Origin: Peribacillus cavernae
GTDB lineage: Bacteria > Bacillota > Bacilli > Bacillales > DSM-1321
Assembly (NCBI RefSeq): GCF_003989135.1
Contig: NZ_RYZZ01000015.1
Coordinates: forward strand, 1 to 64,000
Direction: 5' to 3'
Length of the DNA stretch: 64,000 bases
Shown: piece by piece, positions 15,578-26,019 of the stretch
How positions within the stretch are numbered: the stretch's first letter is position 1
How the letters are laid out: every line of letters begins with the position of its first letter
Program-made: the position numbers and the translations under genes
The notes under the pieces: model-generated
Told to the model about the DNA's origin: nothing
The model's input: the letters and a program-made list of their open reading frames with translations, nothing else
The model's database searches: none

Positions 15578-18500
15578 ATGGAAAATGAACCGGGCCGGGT
15601 TATTGAACTTTTGGTATTACGATGAAGAAATCTTTGATTTCTCTGACGGGAAGCTGCTTCTTCGCGGCAGCAACGGCTCCGGAAAGTCGGTCACGATGCA
15701 AAGCTTCCTCCCCGTGCTTCTCGATGGGAAAAAGTCGCCAGACCGGTTGGATCCTTTTGGTTCGAAAGCAAGAAGGATGGAAGATTACTTACTTGGGGAA
15801 AAAGATGTTGTCGATCGTGATGAACGGACCGGCTACCTATTTTTAGAGTATAAAAAAGAGAACAGCAACCAATTCATCACGACAGGCATCGGCTTGCAGG
15901 CAAAACGGCATAAAGAAATGAAGTTCTGGGGATTTGTGATTACGGATAACCGGCGGATCGGCCACGAATTCCATTTATATCAAACCCATCAGTCCGATAA
16001 GATACCGTTTTCCGCTAAGGAACTGGAGAACAGGATTGGGGATGGCGGACAGGTAGTGCGCGGCCAGCGCGAATATATGAATCTGGTAAATAAGCATATA
16101 TTCGGTTTCCAAACACTCGATGCGTTCGAGGAATTAATAAAGTTATTGATCCAGCTGCGCAGCCCGAAGCTCTCAAAGGATTTTCGCCCTACTGTCATAT
16201 ATGAAATTTTGGAATCGGCGCTGCCGCCGTTGGGGGATGATGACTTACGGCATTTGTCAGATACAATCGAGAATATGGACCAGGCCCGGCAGCAGCTGGA
16301 GCAATTAGAGCGGGAACACCAGGCCACAGATAAGCTGGTCCAGGTGTATGATCAGTATAACCGGTTCATTCTAGCTGAAAAAGCGGATTCCCTATTGAAA
16401 ACGGAAAAAAATCATAAGGCTGCTCGAAAAAACAAAGAAGAAACCGAAGAAGCGGTACAGAAGCTTACCGAAGAAATCGCTGAATTACAAACCGATCAGG
16501 TGGAGCTCAAACGGCGGAAAGAAGTAGCAGAAGGAGAACGAGAGCGCCTTAATAAGCATGAAGTCTGGGGGTTGCAAGAAGAATTGACAAAAACCCAGGA
16601 CAGAAATGATCATCTTAAGCAAGAACTAGAAAAGAAAAGAGACCAGCTTGATAATAAGAAAAAACAAGAACGTGACCATCAGGCAAAGTGGGATAAAGTG
16701 AGCGTTTCGATCCGTAATTTAGAGCAGGAAACCCATGATACGATTGAAGACATGGATTTGGATGCGGATGAAGCAGCCTTTTCCCAACATCCAATGAATG
16801 TCGAAGATTATAAGAGGAGTGAAACGGGTCCGTTTGACTTTACGGTTTGGGAAACTGAATCATCCTCTCATGCTGCACTCCTTGAAGAAATCAAGAATGA
16901 ATTCCTTTTACAGAGTCAATTCAAGCATGAAATGGAAGTGAAATACCGGGAAGCCTCGGATCTCAAACAGGAGATGGATAAGCTTCGCAATGAGCAGTCT
17001 GATTTGGAAAGTCTTTTCGAGAGTGATAAACAAGCATTTGAAGATGCCATTTTTCAATGGATGGAACAACATCCAATGCTAGAGATAGATAATATGATGA
17101 AGCAAGAACTCTCTCGTTCCATTTATTCTCTCTATGAAGAGGTTTCATATGATGACTTAAAAACGCCATTTATTGAGAAGATCCATGATTATCAACAATT
17201 ACTGGTCCGTGAGCAAGGGGGCGTCAAGAGCAAAATCACAAACAAAAGTCAAGAAAAGGCTGGATACGAAGAAAAAAGAAACTATTGGAAAAACGTGACC
17301 GATCCAGAACCGGAAAGGGCTGAGGCGACAAGCTTCTTCCGGGAACAATTAGAAGTGGAAGGTAAAGCATTCGTCCCTTTTTATGCTGCAGTGGAATTCC
17401 AGGATCACGTACCCGAAGATCAAAGGGAACGGATTGAATCTGCTTTAAGACAGGCTGGTATTTTAGACAGCTTAATCATTGAAAATCCGGATGGTCTGCA
17501 TGACGATAGGTATATTCGCCCGAATCCTTCGATGTTTGGGCATACATTAGCTGACTACCTAAAAACGGATCTGGATAAAACCCATCCGGTTTCGCATCAA
17601 TTGATTGATGATGTACTTCGAAGCATTTTAATAGAGGATGATCCAGGTGCTGACTCAACTGGATCATTGAGCATGAATGAAACCGGATCTTATCGGATCG
17701 GCGATATTTTTGGACATGCACCCATGGAAGAAGGCTCGCGCTTTATCGGTCGTTCTTCAAGAAAGAGGTATCAGAAGGAAAAAATCGCGGAATTTGAGGC
17801 AAAAATCGACATCGTCTTACAAGAAATTTCCGAACTGAAGTCTTTGGAAAGTGAACTGGAAAACAAATACGCGGAATCAACAACCTGGAAAAACTTATTC
17901 CCGGGGGACCAAGACCTGAGGGTGATCTACAGGAATCTGCAAAGTTACCAGAATAAAATCGAAGCAATGCTAAACTCCTATCATGCGGTCGATGCACAAT
18001 ATAAAAAGGCCGCAGGAAAATATCAGGAGATAAAGCAAACCATTTTTGAAAAGTCGAAGAATATTGAGTTGAAACCGGATCTGGAGTCGTTTACTTCAGC
18101 CCTTCAGTTCATGAGAAGCTACCAATCTTTTTTGAACAAACTTGAGAAAGCAAATATACGCTTGGTGCATGCCTATAAAGATCGGAAAACAATAGAAAAC
18201 AGAGTGGAAGAACTTAAAGCAGAGATTGATGAATTAGCCGGCGACTGTAATGTCCTCGATAGCAACATTAAACGGACGGGTGCCGAAATTGAAGCAATCA
18301 AAAACCAGTTAAAGCTTCAGGGAATCGATGATGTCCTCAAGCGAATTCGTGAGGTACAGCAGGAATGGTCCATTCTTGATAGGGAGCTCGATGAAGTCAA
18401 AGAAAAGCTGCCAATGAAACAAGAAAAACTAAACCAGGAAAAGAAACAGCTTGAAACAGCCAAATATCAATTAGCATTCTGGTCCAATCTTTTGGAGAGC

Positions 18501-19673
18501 TGGGAACATGCACTCGACAAAGAACTTTCCAGAAAATTAATGGAGGTGGAAGACCCTTCAGCTCAAGGATTATTCGACCGGTATCAGACGGAATTTAAGA
18601 AATACGACCGGGCGAAAATGAATGAACAATTAACGAAGGCCTATTACAATGAACAACAGCACGTAATGGAATATAGATTATCGGAATACGATGAGCCGCT
18701 TGAGCAGCCGGAATGGTTTGATGAGGAGTGGGATGCAAACCATCAAATTCATATCCAGCAATGGATTCAATTGAATCGCAGAAAGATTATTCTCATGGAG
18801 TACCAGGGTCAAAAGGTGAGTCCTTATTTTGTATTAAACTCGCTGGACCATGAGCTTAGCAACCAGCAGCAGTGGCTGGATGAACAGGACCGCCAGCTCT
18901 ATGAGGACATTATCTTGAAATCTGTCGGGGTCATCTTAAGGAGCAGGATCCAAAGGGCGGAAAAATGGATTAAGCAAATGGATAAACTGATGGGAAACAG
19001 AAACAGTTCTTCCGGGCTGACATTCTCTATCGCCTGGAAACCGAAGACAGCAGAAGCGGAGGAAGAGCTTGATACAAGAGAGCTTGTCCAGCTTCTGCAA
19101 ATGAACAGTAAATTTTTAAATGAAGAAGACCTGAACAAAATTACCCGACATTTCCAGTCAAGAATTGCAAAGGCGAAAGAATTAATCGAGCTCCGCAATG
19201 AAGGGAACACCCTTCATCAGGTGCTGAAAGAAGTACTTGACTACCGGAAGTGGTTTTCATTTGTTTTATCGTACCGGCGGGAGCGGGAACCAAAGCGTGA
19301 ACTTACTAATAATGCCTTTTATAAGTTTAGCGGCGGAGAAAAGGCTATGGCGATGTATATTCCTTTATTTACAGCAGCCTACTCGCGTTATCAGGAGGCG
19401 GATCCAGCTGCTCCATACATCATTTCCCTCGATGAAGCATTTGCCGGTGTGGATGAAAACAATATCCGTGATATGTTTGAAGTCGTCGAAGAACTGGGCT
19501 TTAATTACATCATGAATTCTCAAGCATTGTGGGGCGATTATGATACCGTTTCAAATCTGGCCATCTGTGAACTTGTCCGCCCGAAAAATGCCGACTTTGT
19601 GACGGTTATCCGCTATATCTGGGACGGACAAACAAAATATCTGGAAGATAGGGAACTGGTATTACAGGAGTGA
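15561..19673 (+). CDS. jetC: Wadjet type II SMC-like ATPase JetC (TIGR02680)
   Basis: This 1370-residue protein has an SMC plan. Walker A GSNGSGKS is at residues 36-43 (K42), long coiled coils rich in E/K/Q fill about 240-400 and 740-1010, a hinge-like region lies around 590-720, and the ABC signature FSGGEKAMAMY (about 1256) and Walker B YIISLDEAFAGVDENN (about 1286) close the head. In Wadjet the JetABC complex extrudes loops on small circular plasmids and delivers them to the JetD nuclease. The ATP site is intact. It overlaps jetB (17 bases) and the start region of jetD. Both head motifs and the length match the TIGR02680 family. Confidence 0.9.
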   Translation: MGEINKWKMNRAGLLNFWYYDEEIFDFSDGKLLLRGSNGSGKSVTMQSFLPVLLDGKKSPDRLDPFGSKARRMEDYLLGEKDVVDRDERTGYLFLEYKKENSNQFITTGIGLQAKRHKEMKFWGFVITDNRRIGHEFHLYQTHQSDKIPFSAKELENRIGDGGQVVRGQREYMNLVNKHIFGFQTLDAFEELIKLLIQLRSPKLSKDFRPTVIYEILESALPPLGDDDLRHLSDTIENMDQARQQLEQLEREHQATDKLVQVYDQYNRFILAEKADSLLKTEKNHKAARKNKEETEEAVQKLTEEIAELQTDQVELKRRKEVAEGERERLNKHEVWGLQEELTKTQDRNDHLKQELEKKRDQLDNKKKQERDHQAKWDKVSVSIRNLEQETHDTIEDMDLDADEAAFSQHPMNVEDYKRSETGPFDFTVWETESSSHAALLEEIKNEFLLQSQFKHEMEVKYREASDLKQEMDKLRNEQSDLESLFESDKQAFEDAIFQWMEQHPMLEIDNMMKQELSRSIYSLYEEVSYDDLKTPFIEKIHDYQQLLVREQGGVKSKITNKSQEKAGYEEKRNYWKNVTDPEPERAEATSFFREQLEVEGKAFVPFYAAVEFQDHVPEDQRERIESALRQAGILDSLIIENPDGLHDDRYIRPNPSMFGHTLADYLKTDLDKTHPVSHQLIDDVLRSILIEDDPGADSTGSLSMNETGSYRIGDIFGHAPMEEGSRFIGRSSRKRYQKEKIAEFEAKIDIVLQEISELKSLESELENKYAESTTWKNLFPGDQDLRVIYRNLQSYQNKIEAMLNSYHAVDAQYKKAAGKYQEIKQTIFEKSKNIELKPDLESFTSALQFMRSYQSFLNKLEKANIRLVHAYKDRKTIENRVEELKAEIDELAGDCNVLDSNIKRTGAEIEAIKNQLKLQGIDDVLKRIREVQQEWSILDRELDEVKEKLPMKQEKLNQEKKQLETAKYQLAFWSNLLESWEHALDKELSRKLMEVEDPSAQGLFDRYQTEFKKYDRAKMNEQLTKAYYNEQQHVMEYRLSEYDEPLEQPEWFDEEWDANHQIHIQQWIQLNRRKIILMEYQGQKVSPYFVLNSLDHELSNQQQWLDEQDRQLYEDIILKSVGVILRSRIQRAEKWIKQMDKLMGNRNSSSGLTFSIAWKPKTAEAEEELDTRELVQLLQMNSKFLNEEDLNKITRHFQSRIAKAKELIELRNEGNTLHQVLKEVLDYRKWFSFVLSYRREREPKRELTNNAFYKFSGGEKAMAMYIPLFTAAYSRYQEADPAAPYIISLDEAFAGVDENNIRDMFEVVEELGFNYIMNSQALWGDYDTVSNLAICELVRPKNADFVTVIRYIWDGQTKYLEDRELVLQE

Positions 19674-19678
19674 GTAAG

Positions 19679-20971
19679 ATGGGCAACATATGGGAATTGT
19701 TTAGGAATGAACCGGGATTCCATAAGCTTTTTATCCGCTTTAAGGATCGGTACCGTTCCCTTGACCGTGTTGGCGGGGCAGCAAAGATTGCTGACTTTTC
19801 AGAGGAAGAATTCGCAGCAATTGCAGGTTTTATGGCGCTTTCTCCCCATGAGCTCAAGATAAAACCTGCTGTATCGCTTAGAAAATTCGAAGAACAATTA
19901 GCAAACACCAATCTGGCAGGCTTGACTTTAAGGCAATTGCTTGAAGTGTATTTTGATGAACCGCTTATTTCAAAAGCTGAGGAGCAACTTAAAACGACAG
20001 GTGAGGCAAAAGGTTTTTACGGAAGACTGGCTGTGGAGCACCCTCATTTAGGATGGTGGTTTCAGAGAATTCTTCAGAAACAGCCGGATACTAGATTTAT
20101 CCAGGTTTTATATAAGCAAGATAAACAAAACCTGGAACGGATGCTCCAAAATGTGGTTAAGGCTTTTGATCGACTGCCTGAGCATGGCCAGTATGAACGC
20201 CTTCCGCTATTTTCCCAGCGGATTACCGGGAATCCCCATTCATTTGATAGGAATCGAACCCAGGGGAAGCTGCTGCTGCATCTGCTCGCTGCAAATCAGG
20301 CGGAACAAGGAAACAAGGAATCTTCAGCATGGAAGCACACGGAACAAATCAATGAACTGCTGCTGAACTACGGGATTCTTCGTGATGATCTATGGAATTT
20401 TGTGACTTGCAGGGGATTCAAAGCCTATCAAAGGGGGGAGGAGCACCCTGTTTGGCGGGCGGCAGCTGCTTGTAGGACGGTGATGAATATTCCTGTGAGG
20501 GAATTGACCACCCTTGATGCTATCAGGCCATTTGCAGGTAAAACGGTATGGGTCGTTGAAAACTCGGGAGTATGTTCGGCAATTATGGACGAAGTTGCTG
20601 ATGAACCGCTTGTTTGTACACATGGGCAATTTAAAGCCGCCAGCTGGATATTCCTTGACCGGCTTGTGGAGTCAGGCTGCATTATTTATTATGCAGGGGA
20701 TATGGATCCGGAAGGGTTATTGATGGCTCAAAAGCTAAAAAACCGCTATCCGGAGAATACCAGGCTCTGGAGAATGGACCCGGAATCCTATTATTTGACC
20801 ATGTCCGAAGAAAAAATAGAAGATCGAGTGAATCAGTTACGGAATATCGATGACCCAGAACTGAAAAAGACTGCCGACGTTATGATGGAATATGGATTTG
20901 CTGCCTATCAAGAAGGGCTTGTTGAGTTGTTGGTCTCAGATATCCAAAAGGTTTCTTTTAAAACCCTCTAA
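19679..20971 (+). CDS. jetD: Wadjet type II Toprim-like nuclease JetD (TIGR02679; DUF3323 + DUF2399)
   Basis: The 430-residue product has an N-terminal DUF3323 region and a C-terminal Toprim-like DUF2399 region. Metal-binding motifs are visible: the Glu in VWVVENSGVCSAI (about residue 293) and the Asp-x-Asp in IYYAGDMDPEGLLMAQ (about 338). JetD cuts plasmid DNA held by the JetABC motor. I start at ATG 19679, nine bases after AGGAG; the GTG at 19670 would touch that site directly. It is the last gene of the Wadjet operon, followed by a terminator at 20995. Confidence 0.88.
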   Translation: MGNIWELFRNEPGFHKLFIRFKDRYRSLDRVGGAAKIADFSEEEFAAIAGFMALSPHELKIKPAVSLRKFEEQLANTNLAGLTLRQLLEVYFDEPLISKAEEQLKTTGEAKGFYGRLAVEHPHLGWWFQRILQKQPDTRFIQVLYKQDKQNLERMLQNVVKAFDRLPEHGQYERLPLFSQRITGNPHSFDRNRTQGKLLLHLLAANQAEQGNKESSAWKHTEQINELLLNYGILRDDLWNFVTCRGFKAYQRGEEHPVWRAAAACRTVMNIPVRELTTLDAIRPFAGKTVWVVENSGVCSAIMDEVADEPLVCTHGQFKAASWIFLDRLVESGCIIYYAGDMDPEGLLMAQKLKNRYPENTRLWRMDPESYYLTMSEEKIEDRVNQLRNIDDPELKKTADVMMEYGFAAYQEGLVELLVSDIQKVSFKTL

Positions 20972-20994
20972 TCTTCTCCATATGATAAAAGGGC

Positions 20995-21027
20995 GCCTCG
21001 GTTTCATTTGCCGGGGCTTTTTCTTTG
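20995..21027 (+). terminator. terminator of the jet operon
   Basis: GCCTCGG (20995-21001) pairs with CCGGGGC (21011-21017, one G-T pair), followed by TTTTTCTTTG. Confidence 0.75.
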
Positions 21028-21243
21028 TTTTTCGAAAAATATTGAAGGTGAGAGTTTAATTTGAAATACAATGTGTTATAATTTTATTACAGTCATATTT
21101 GTAACAACTTTAAAATGTAATACCCTTCACTATATCAGGGCCACACGATACCTTGCTTCTTACCGGATCATGTAAGAATGTTAGTTATGTAATTTTAGTG
21201 AAAGATGAAAAAAGAGAGACTATGCAGAATGGTGGTAAACGGA

Positions 21244-21504
21244 ATGGAAAAGGAGAAAAAATTTATTCGGAAAGTCAATCAGCAAGGCAACAGCTTGTCT
21301 GTAGGAATTCCAAAAGAAGTGGCAGAATGTATGAATATAGGCAAAGGCGAAGAATTAGAGGTGATTTTCAACGAAGAGACAAACGAGTTGAAAATGAAAA
21401 AGCTTGCAAAACTTCCAGAGGGTGTCCGTCCTGAAGTGCTTGAAGCGCTGCATAGTGTGATGGGCCAGTATAAGGCGGCTTTAAAAAACCTCCAAGACCG
21501 TTGA
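21244..21504 (+). CDS. AbrB/MazE-type antitoxin
   Basis: The 86-residue product has a swapped-hairpin AbrB/MazE DNA-binding domain at its N-terminus (FIRKVNQQGNSLSVGIPKEV, then MNIGKGEELEVIFNEETNEL) and a helical C-terminal tail (LPEGVRPEVLEALHSVMGQY) of the kind that wraps the partner toxin. The ATG at 21244 has GGTGG about nine bases upstream; in-frame ATGs at 21205 and 21217 are possible but would add residues outside the domain. It lies 40 bases upstream of a Doc toxin gene. Antitoxins of this type bind their own promoter together with the toxin. Confidence 0.75.
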   Translation: MEKEKKFIRKVNQQGNSLSVGIPKEVAECMNIGKGEELEVIFNEETNELKMKKLAKLPEGVRPEVLEALHSVMGQYKAALKNLQDR

Positions 21505-21544
21505 TGTTAAGCAAGGTCGATGATTCTCGAGGGGGAAAGAAACA

Positions 21545-21946
21545 ATGGCTGTTTATTTCAATGCAGAAGAAGTATTAACAATTCATCTAACCATCATGTC
21601 AGAGCATGATGATCTAGAACAATCAGGAATCAAATTCCCTGGCCGCTTCGCTTCTATGCTAGAGCGACCGAGGACAATCTTATTTGGTCAAGAGCAATAT
21701 CCGTCGATTTTCGAGAAAGCCTGTTGCTATTATCATTCGATTGCTACCGAGCACATTTTTCATAATGGAAATAAAAGAACCGCATTGACAGTGTTTCTTA
21801 TCTTTCTCGAGATTAATGGACACAGTATGGTTTGGACTGAAAAACAAGCTGAAGATTTCACAGTCAAGATGACACTTGACGAAAGATACAAGGGAAATAA
21901 TGCAATTAGTAACTTAACAAACGATTTAAGAGGCTATTTTATCTAA
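21545..21946 (+). CDS. doc: Doc/Fic-family toxin (type II toxin-antitoxin)
   Basis: The 133-residue protein carries the Doc active-site motif HIFHNGNKRT (H70 to T79), a close match to HxFx(D/N)xNKR, in a small all-helical Fic fold without an inhibitory N-terminal helix. Doc phosphorylates elongation factor EF-Tu and stops translation; the AbrB-type protein encoded upstream should neutralise it. A GGGGGAAAG ribosome binding site lies before the ATG. The pair directly follows the Wadjet operon, as is common in defence islands, and may stabilise it. Confidence 0.85.
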   Translation: MAVYFNAEEVLTIHLTIMSEHDDLEQSGIKFPGRFASMLERPRTILFGQEQYPSIFEKACCYYHSIATEHIFHNGNKRTALTVFLIFLEINGHSMVWTEKQAEDFTVKMTLDERYKGNNAISNLTNDLRGYFI

Positions 21947-22000
21947 AGAAGAGTTGCTGCTTGATTCTTGAGCACACAACTCTTTAATTTTATTTCTTCT

Positions 22001-22172
22001 TTAACTCATCTAACTGTTATAAAGGGCTTTAGCTCCAATTCGATGTTATCAAGCTGTTTTTGCAAGGTGGTGATGTTCCCGCCTACAGATTCCAACTTCC
22101 CAAATCATTTTGTATACGAACGTAGTCAGCTTTCACATCCTGGATTTTATATTCAACCTCTCATATTTACAC
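22001..22172 (-). pseudogene. decayed copy of an SE1832-family gene
   Basis: The DNA is clearly alignable with the intact minus-strand gene at 32697-32882 and about 90 bases of its upstream region: both share, for example, CAATTCGATG, CAAGCTGTTTTTGCAAG and GAACGTAGTCAGCTTTCA. This copy has small deletions (for example TAACTGTTATAAAGG in place of TAATTGTTTATAAAGG) and a lost start, so no intact frame remains. The similarity continues past the start codon into the CACCTCATTTCCTTATCC region. A third scrap lies at 37972-38019. Confidence 0.7.
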
Positions 22173-22453
22173 CTCATTTCCTTATCCTTTATTCATACCA
22201 TAAACTACCCATGTACCACGAAAAAGTGTGCTGGTTTGCCGAGATTTTTGGCAGGCTTTTCATTTTATCCGAAAAAGAAAATCATTACATAGATTTCCCA
22301 TCAGAACCTAGTTCCGAAACATTCGCAGCCTTCTTGGAAGCATTGCAAAAGTTTTGGAGGATACAATTCTATTATTAATCATGTTGTAAAAAGAAAATTC
22401 AGATTTTCAGCCTTGGTTGATCTATAATTATGATAAGTAGAAAAGGAGTGGTC

Positions 22454-24481
22454 ATGATCGTAAAGAAGTTCACGGGAGCCTTTTGGCTGCTTCCGTTTAT
22501 CATCTTCACGCTGGGGATATCTATGTTCGGAGTTTCCCCTGCATTTGCCGAGAAAAAAACCTATAGGGTGGCAGGAGAATGGGCGCTTCCCCCTTTCTCT
22601 TACACAAAAGAAGATGGGACCCTTACTGGTATCAGCATCGATTTAATGGAAAAAGTCGCAATTGAAAATGGACTTCGTTTCGAATATGTTCCAATGAGAA
22701 TTGGCGAAGCAGAAACAGCGCTGCAGAACGGAACTGTTGATGCAATTGCTGGTATTACTTACAGTACGGAAAAAGAAAGGCGGTTTGATTTCTCTGATCC
22801 ATATTTTACGATGTCTGACTCGCTTATTATTCCAAAGGAGAAAAAAGACAGCATTCATGGAATGACAGATGTGCGCGATTTACAGGTAGTGCTGGAGAAC
22901 CGCACGCCCGCACTCGCCACCCTGCTAAACATGCGTAATACAAATCTTACACTTGCGACCAACCAATATACCGGCCTTCTCACACTTATTCAGGGAAGGG
23001 CAGACGTTTTGATAGGGAATAAATGGACTTCCACTGTCTACTTAAAACATTTGAAGCAAAAGGGTAATTTTATTATTCTTGATGAAGTCATCGAACCCGC
23101 TGATTATGCAATCGCTGTCAAGGAAGGCAATGAAGATCTACTGCGGATGATAGATGGCACCCTTACAAATATGAAGGCAAAAGGGGAAGTGAATACCCTC
23201 ATTGATAAATGGGTGAAGCTGCAGCCGGAGGCAGAAATCGCCCGATTAAAGCAATTTATCTTTCTCCTGACTATCGTGTTAATGGGTGCGGCGCTTGTAC
23301 TTTTTTTCATTTATGTCTGGAATCAACGACTTAAAAAAGCCGTCTCCCTCCAGACGCGAAAGCTTCAGGTTTTAAATAAAGATCTCCAAGATCAGCAGCA
23401 ACGGATTGCTGATAGCAGTATTTTGAAAGACCAAATTTTGAATCATATCGACACAGGTATCGTTACTTTTGACCTTAATTATACGATGACAAGCTGTAAC
23501 GCAAAAGCATATGCCATGCTCGGTCTTTCTGCAGATATGTCGCTTAAGTATCAGCATTCCTCCCTGTTAGAGCGGCTCTTCCGGCATTATACTGTTGAAC
23601 ATGAACTGCAAGAAGAATCAGCTGTCCCGCTTATTTTTGAAATAAATGATAACGGCCAAAAAAAGGTTATATACTACCACATGCTCCTAATGTACGATTC
23701 TCAAGTGAAACAGACCGGGTACTTACTATCGATGAATGATGAGACTGAAAAAAAGAAGCTCGAGCAAAAACTGATTACCCAGGAGAAGCTGCATGCGCTA
23801 GGCCAGCTTGTGGCAGGAGTTGCACATGAAATCCGTAATCCACTGACGTCGATTAAAACGTTTATTGACTTGCTCCCTAGTAAATATGATCGCCCCGGGT
23901 TCCGGGATATGATCATTGAACATGTGCCTGCCGAAGTGAACAGGCTGAATACGATTGTTACTGATTTGATTGATTATGCACGTCCTCGTCCGCCAAATAA
24001 ACAGAGTTGCTCTGCTGATGAGCTAACCTCTTTGCTTTCGTTTCTTCAGGTCACGATAGAGAAAAAACATATTATTGTTGAACAGACGTTTGACAAAAAT
24101 CTTTTTTTCTATATCGATCCGCAGCAAATTCGGCAGGTGTTGCTCAACTTAATCCTAAATGCAATCGATGCCGTAGAGGAAACCGTCGAGAAAAAGATCA
24201 CGATTTCGATAGAAAAGGAGAACGAAGATACAGGCAGGATAATAATTGCAGATACAGGAAAAGGAATAAGGAAGGAAGAACTAAACCGCATCTTTGAACC
24301 TTTTTATACAGGCAAAGAACAAGGGGTGGGGTTGGGCCTTACCTTATCCTTCAAACTGATTAAAGAGAATAATGGGGATATTCATGTAAACAGCCGGACC
24401 GGCCAGGGGACAACGTTTATTGTACTACTACCAATGTATAAGGAGGCGATAGGAAATGAAGCCACACATTCTAGTCATTGA
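22454..24481 (+). CDS. sensor histidine kinase with extracytoplasmic SBP_bac_3 sensor domain
   Basis: The 675-residue protein has a signal anchor, a periplasmic amino-acid-binding-protein-like domain (about residues 35-265, with SYTKEDGTLTGISIDLMEK and AIAGITYSTEKERRFDFSDPY), a transmembrane helix (about 270-290), a short coiled coil, a PAS-like domain (about 325-440), a HisKA box with H458 in GVAHEIRNPLTSI and a HATPase domain (NLILNAIDAVEE, IADTGKGI, GLGLTLSFKL). It should bind an extracellular solute directly and phosphorylate the response regulator encoded next, whose gene overlaps its 3' end by 26 bases. I start at ATG 22454 (AAAAGGAG upstream); the in-frame ATG 22430 has no ribosome binding site. 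Confidence 0.88.
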   Translation: MIVKKFTGAFWLLPFIIFTLGISMFGVSPAFAEKKTYRVAGEWALPPFSYTKEDGTLTGISIDLMEKVAIENGLRFEYVPMRIGEAETALQNGTVDAIAGITYSTEKERRFDFSDPYFTMSDSLIIPKEKKDSIHGMTDVRDLQVVLENRTPALATLLNMRNTNLTLATNQYTGLLTLIQGRADVLIGNKWTSTVYLKHLKQKGNFIILDEVIEPADYAIAVKEGNEDLLRMIDGTLTNMKAKGEVNTLIDKWVKLQPEAEIARLKQFIFLLTIVLMGAALVLFFIYVWNQRLKKAVSLQTRKLQVLNKDLQDQQQRIADSSILKDQILNHIDTGIVTFDLNYTMTSCNAKAYAMLGLSADMSLKYQHSSLLERLFRHYTVEHELQEESAVPLIFEINDNGQKKVIYYHMLLMYDSQVKQTGYLLSMNDETEKKKLEQKLITQEKLHALGQLVAGVAHEIRNPLTSIKTFIDLLPSKYDRPGFRDMIIEHVPAEVNRLNTIVTDLIDYARPRPPNKQSCSADELTSLLSFLQVTIEKKHIIVEQTFDKNLFFYIDPQQIRQVLLNLILNAIDAVEETVEKKITISIEKENEDTGRIIIADTGKGIRKEELNRIFEPFYTGKEQGVGLGLTLSFKLIKENNGDIHVNSRTGQGTTFIVLLPMYKEAIGNEATHSSH

Positions 24482-25823
24482 TGATGAACAAGCCATTTGC
24501 GCATCTCTAAGCTTTGCGCTTGAGGACGATTATCGTATCACAACAACAACCGATCCAGCAAAAGGTCTCCGGATTATTGAAGATAACGGCATTGATATCG
24601 CGCTGCTCGACCTTAGCCTGGGTGGCAGCAATGGTCTTGATGTTTTGCAGGAAATCAAACAAAAAACCCCATCTGTTACCGTGATCATGATGACGGCCTA
24701 TGCCTCGATTGAAACTTCCATCGAAGCTATTAAGAAAGGGGCCTATTATTATATTGAAAAGCCTATTAACATGGAGGAACTCCATTTGCTCATGATGAGA
24801 GCAGCTGAATTTAAGCAAATGTCTTTTCAGTTAGAGACATTACACGAGGAATTGGAGCAAAGACGCGGCTATGAAAACTTCCTTGGCAAGAGCAAAGCCA
24901 TGCAGGTTGTTTTTTCGATGATCGAACGCATCAAAAGTATTGATTCCAGTGTCTTGATCACAGGGGAAAGCGGAACTGGGAAAGAACTTGTGGCCCGGAG
25001 CATTCATAACACAGGAAAGCGAAAAGGTGGTCCTCTTGAAACTGTAAATTGTGCAGCTATCCCAGAAACATTGCTCGAATCAGAGTTGTTTGGATACGAG
25101 AAAGGGGCGTTTACAGGAGCGACGCAGCGGAAGGAAGGTAGATGGGCCGCAGCCAATGGAGGAACGCTGTTTCTGGACGAAATCAGCGAAATGCCGCTTG
25201 CCCTTCAGGTGAAATTGCTGCGTGCTCTCCAGGAACGCGAAATTACACCGCTGGGTTCCAATATAAAGATTCCACTGGATGTACGGATTGTCAGCGCCGC
25301 CAATAAGAACCTGGAGCAAATGGTGATGGAAGGAACATTCCGTGAGGATTTGTATTTCAGGCTTAATGTCATCCCGCTTTCGATCCCGCCGTTAAGGGAA
25401 AGAAAGGAAGACCTGCCGCTCTTGATCGACCACTTCTTACAAAAATATAGCAAGGAAATGAATCGGGAAAGGAAATCGTTCTCTTCAACTGCCCGTGGGC
25501 TTTTGCTTGACTATAGCTATCCAGGAAATGTTCGGGAATTAGGAAACATCATTGAATATTCGGTTGCATTATCCCAAGATGATGTAATGACAGATGTGGA
25601 TTTGCCACCGAACGTACAGCAACAAAAGCCAGCCTTTTCCGCCTCTATTACTAAAGATGAGGGAAGCCTTCAAATACCGATAGGAATTCCCATGAAGGAA
25701 ATTGAAAAGAAAGTGATTGCTGCCACTCTCAATCACTGTGGAAGGCATAAGCGGAAAACAGCCCTGACACTGCAGATTTCCGAGCGCAGCTTGCGCGACA
25801 AGATAAAGCTTTATCAACTTTAG
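24456..25823 (+). CDS. NtrC-type sigma-54-dependent response regulator
   Basis: The 455-residue protein has a receiver domain (acidic pocket DDE at 9-11, phosphoacceptor D52 in ALLDLSLGG, Lys in YIEKPI), a sigma-54 AAA+ domain (Walker A GESGTGKE, the sigma-54 contact loop [10 protein letters not shown], Walker [13 protein letters not shown], arginine-finger region) and a C-terminal Fis-type helix-turn-helix ([20 protein letters not shown]). It should be phosphorylated by the kinase encoded upstream and activate a sigma-54 promoter. The only -24/-12 promoter I can see nearby is at 26457-26470, in front of the transport operon. Overlap with the kinase gene implies coupled translation. Confidence 0.9.
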   Translation: MKPHILVIDDEQAICASLSFALEDDYRITTTTDPAKGLRIIEDNGIDIALLDLSLGGSNGLDVLQEIKQKTPSVTVIMMTAYASIETSIEAIKKGAYYYIEKPINMEELHLLMMRAAEFKQMSFQLETLHEELEQRRGYENFLGKSKAMQVVFSMIERIKSIDSSVLITGESGTGKELVARSIHNTGKRKGGPLETVNCAAIPETLLESELFGYEKGAFTGATQRKEGRWAAANGGTLFLDEISEMPLALQVKLLRALQEREITPLGSNIKIPLDVRIVSAANKNLEQMVMEGTFREDLYFRLNVIPLSIPPLRERKEDLPLLIDHFLQKYSKEMNRERKSFSSTARGLLLDYSYPGNVRELGNIIEYSVALSQDDVMTDVDLPPNVQQQKPAFSASITKDEGSLQIPIGIPMKEIEKKVIAATLNHCGRHKRKTALTLQISERSLRDKIKLYQL

Positions 25824-25926
25824 GCAAAAATACCCCTACCTCAAGTAATGCGAAGGGCGGTTGCCCAATGTAGGGTGTGGAGCGACAATAAAGTTGTTTA
25901 AAATTATTAGTAATGAGTGCCTTATA

Positions 25927-26019
25927 ATGAACAGTAGACTGACCGATGAAGAACGCCTAGCCTACATCACTAAGTATCCAATCAAGCCGCAGGGGAAAGG
26001 TGTATGCGAATATTCATGA
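25927..26019 (+). CDS. possible 30-residue peptide or phage-gene remnant
   Basis: ATG 25927 opens 30 codons (MNSRLTDEERLAYITKYP, then a Lys/Gly/Cys-rich end). The composition looks protein-like, and the peptide has an amphipathic helical start. However, there is no good ribosome binding site and I know no family. Lying beside an XtrA-like prophage gene, it may be debris of the same element. Confidence 0.25.
   Translation: MNSRLTDEERLAYITKYPIKPQGKGVCEYS

Noticed and set aside
21968-22378. 136-codon plus-strand ORF
   Set aside because: It is antisense to the decayed SE1832-family copy and its upstream region, which explains the sequence fully; no ribosome binding site.
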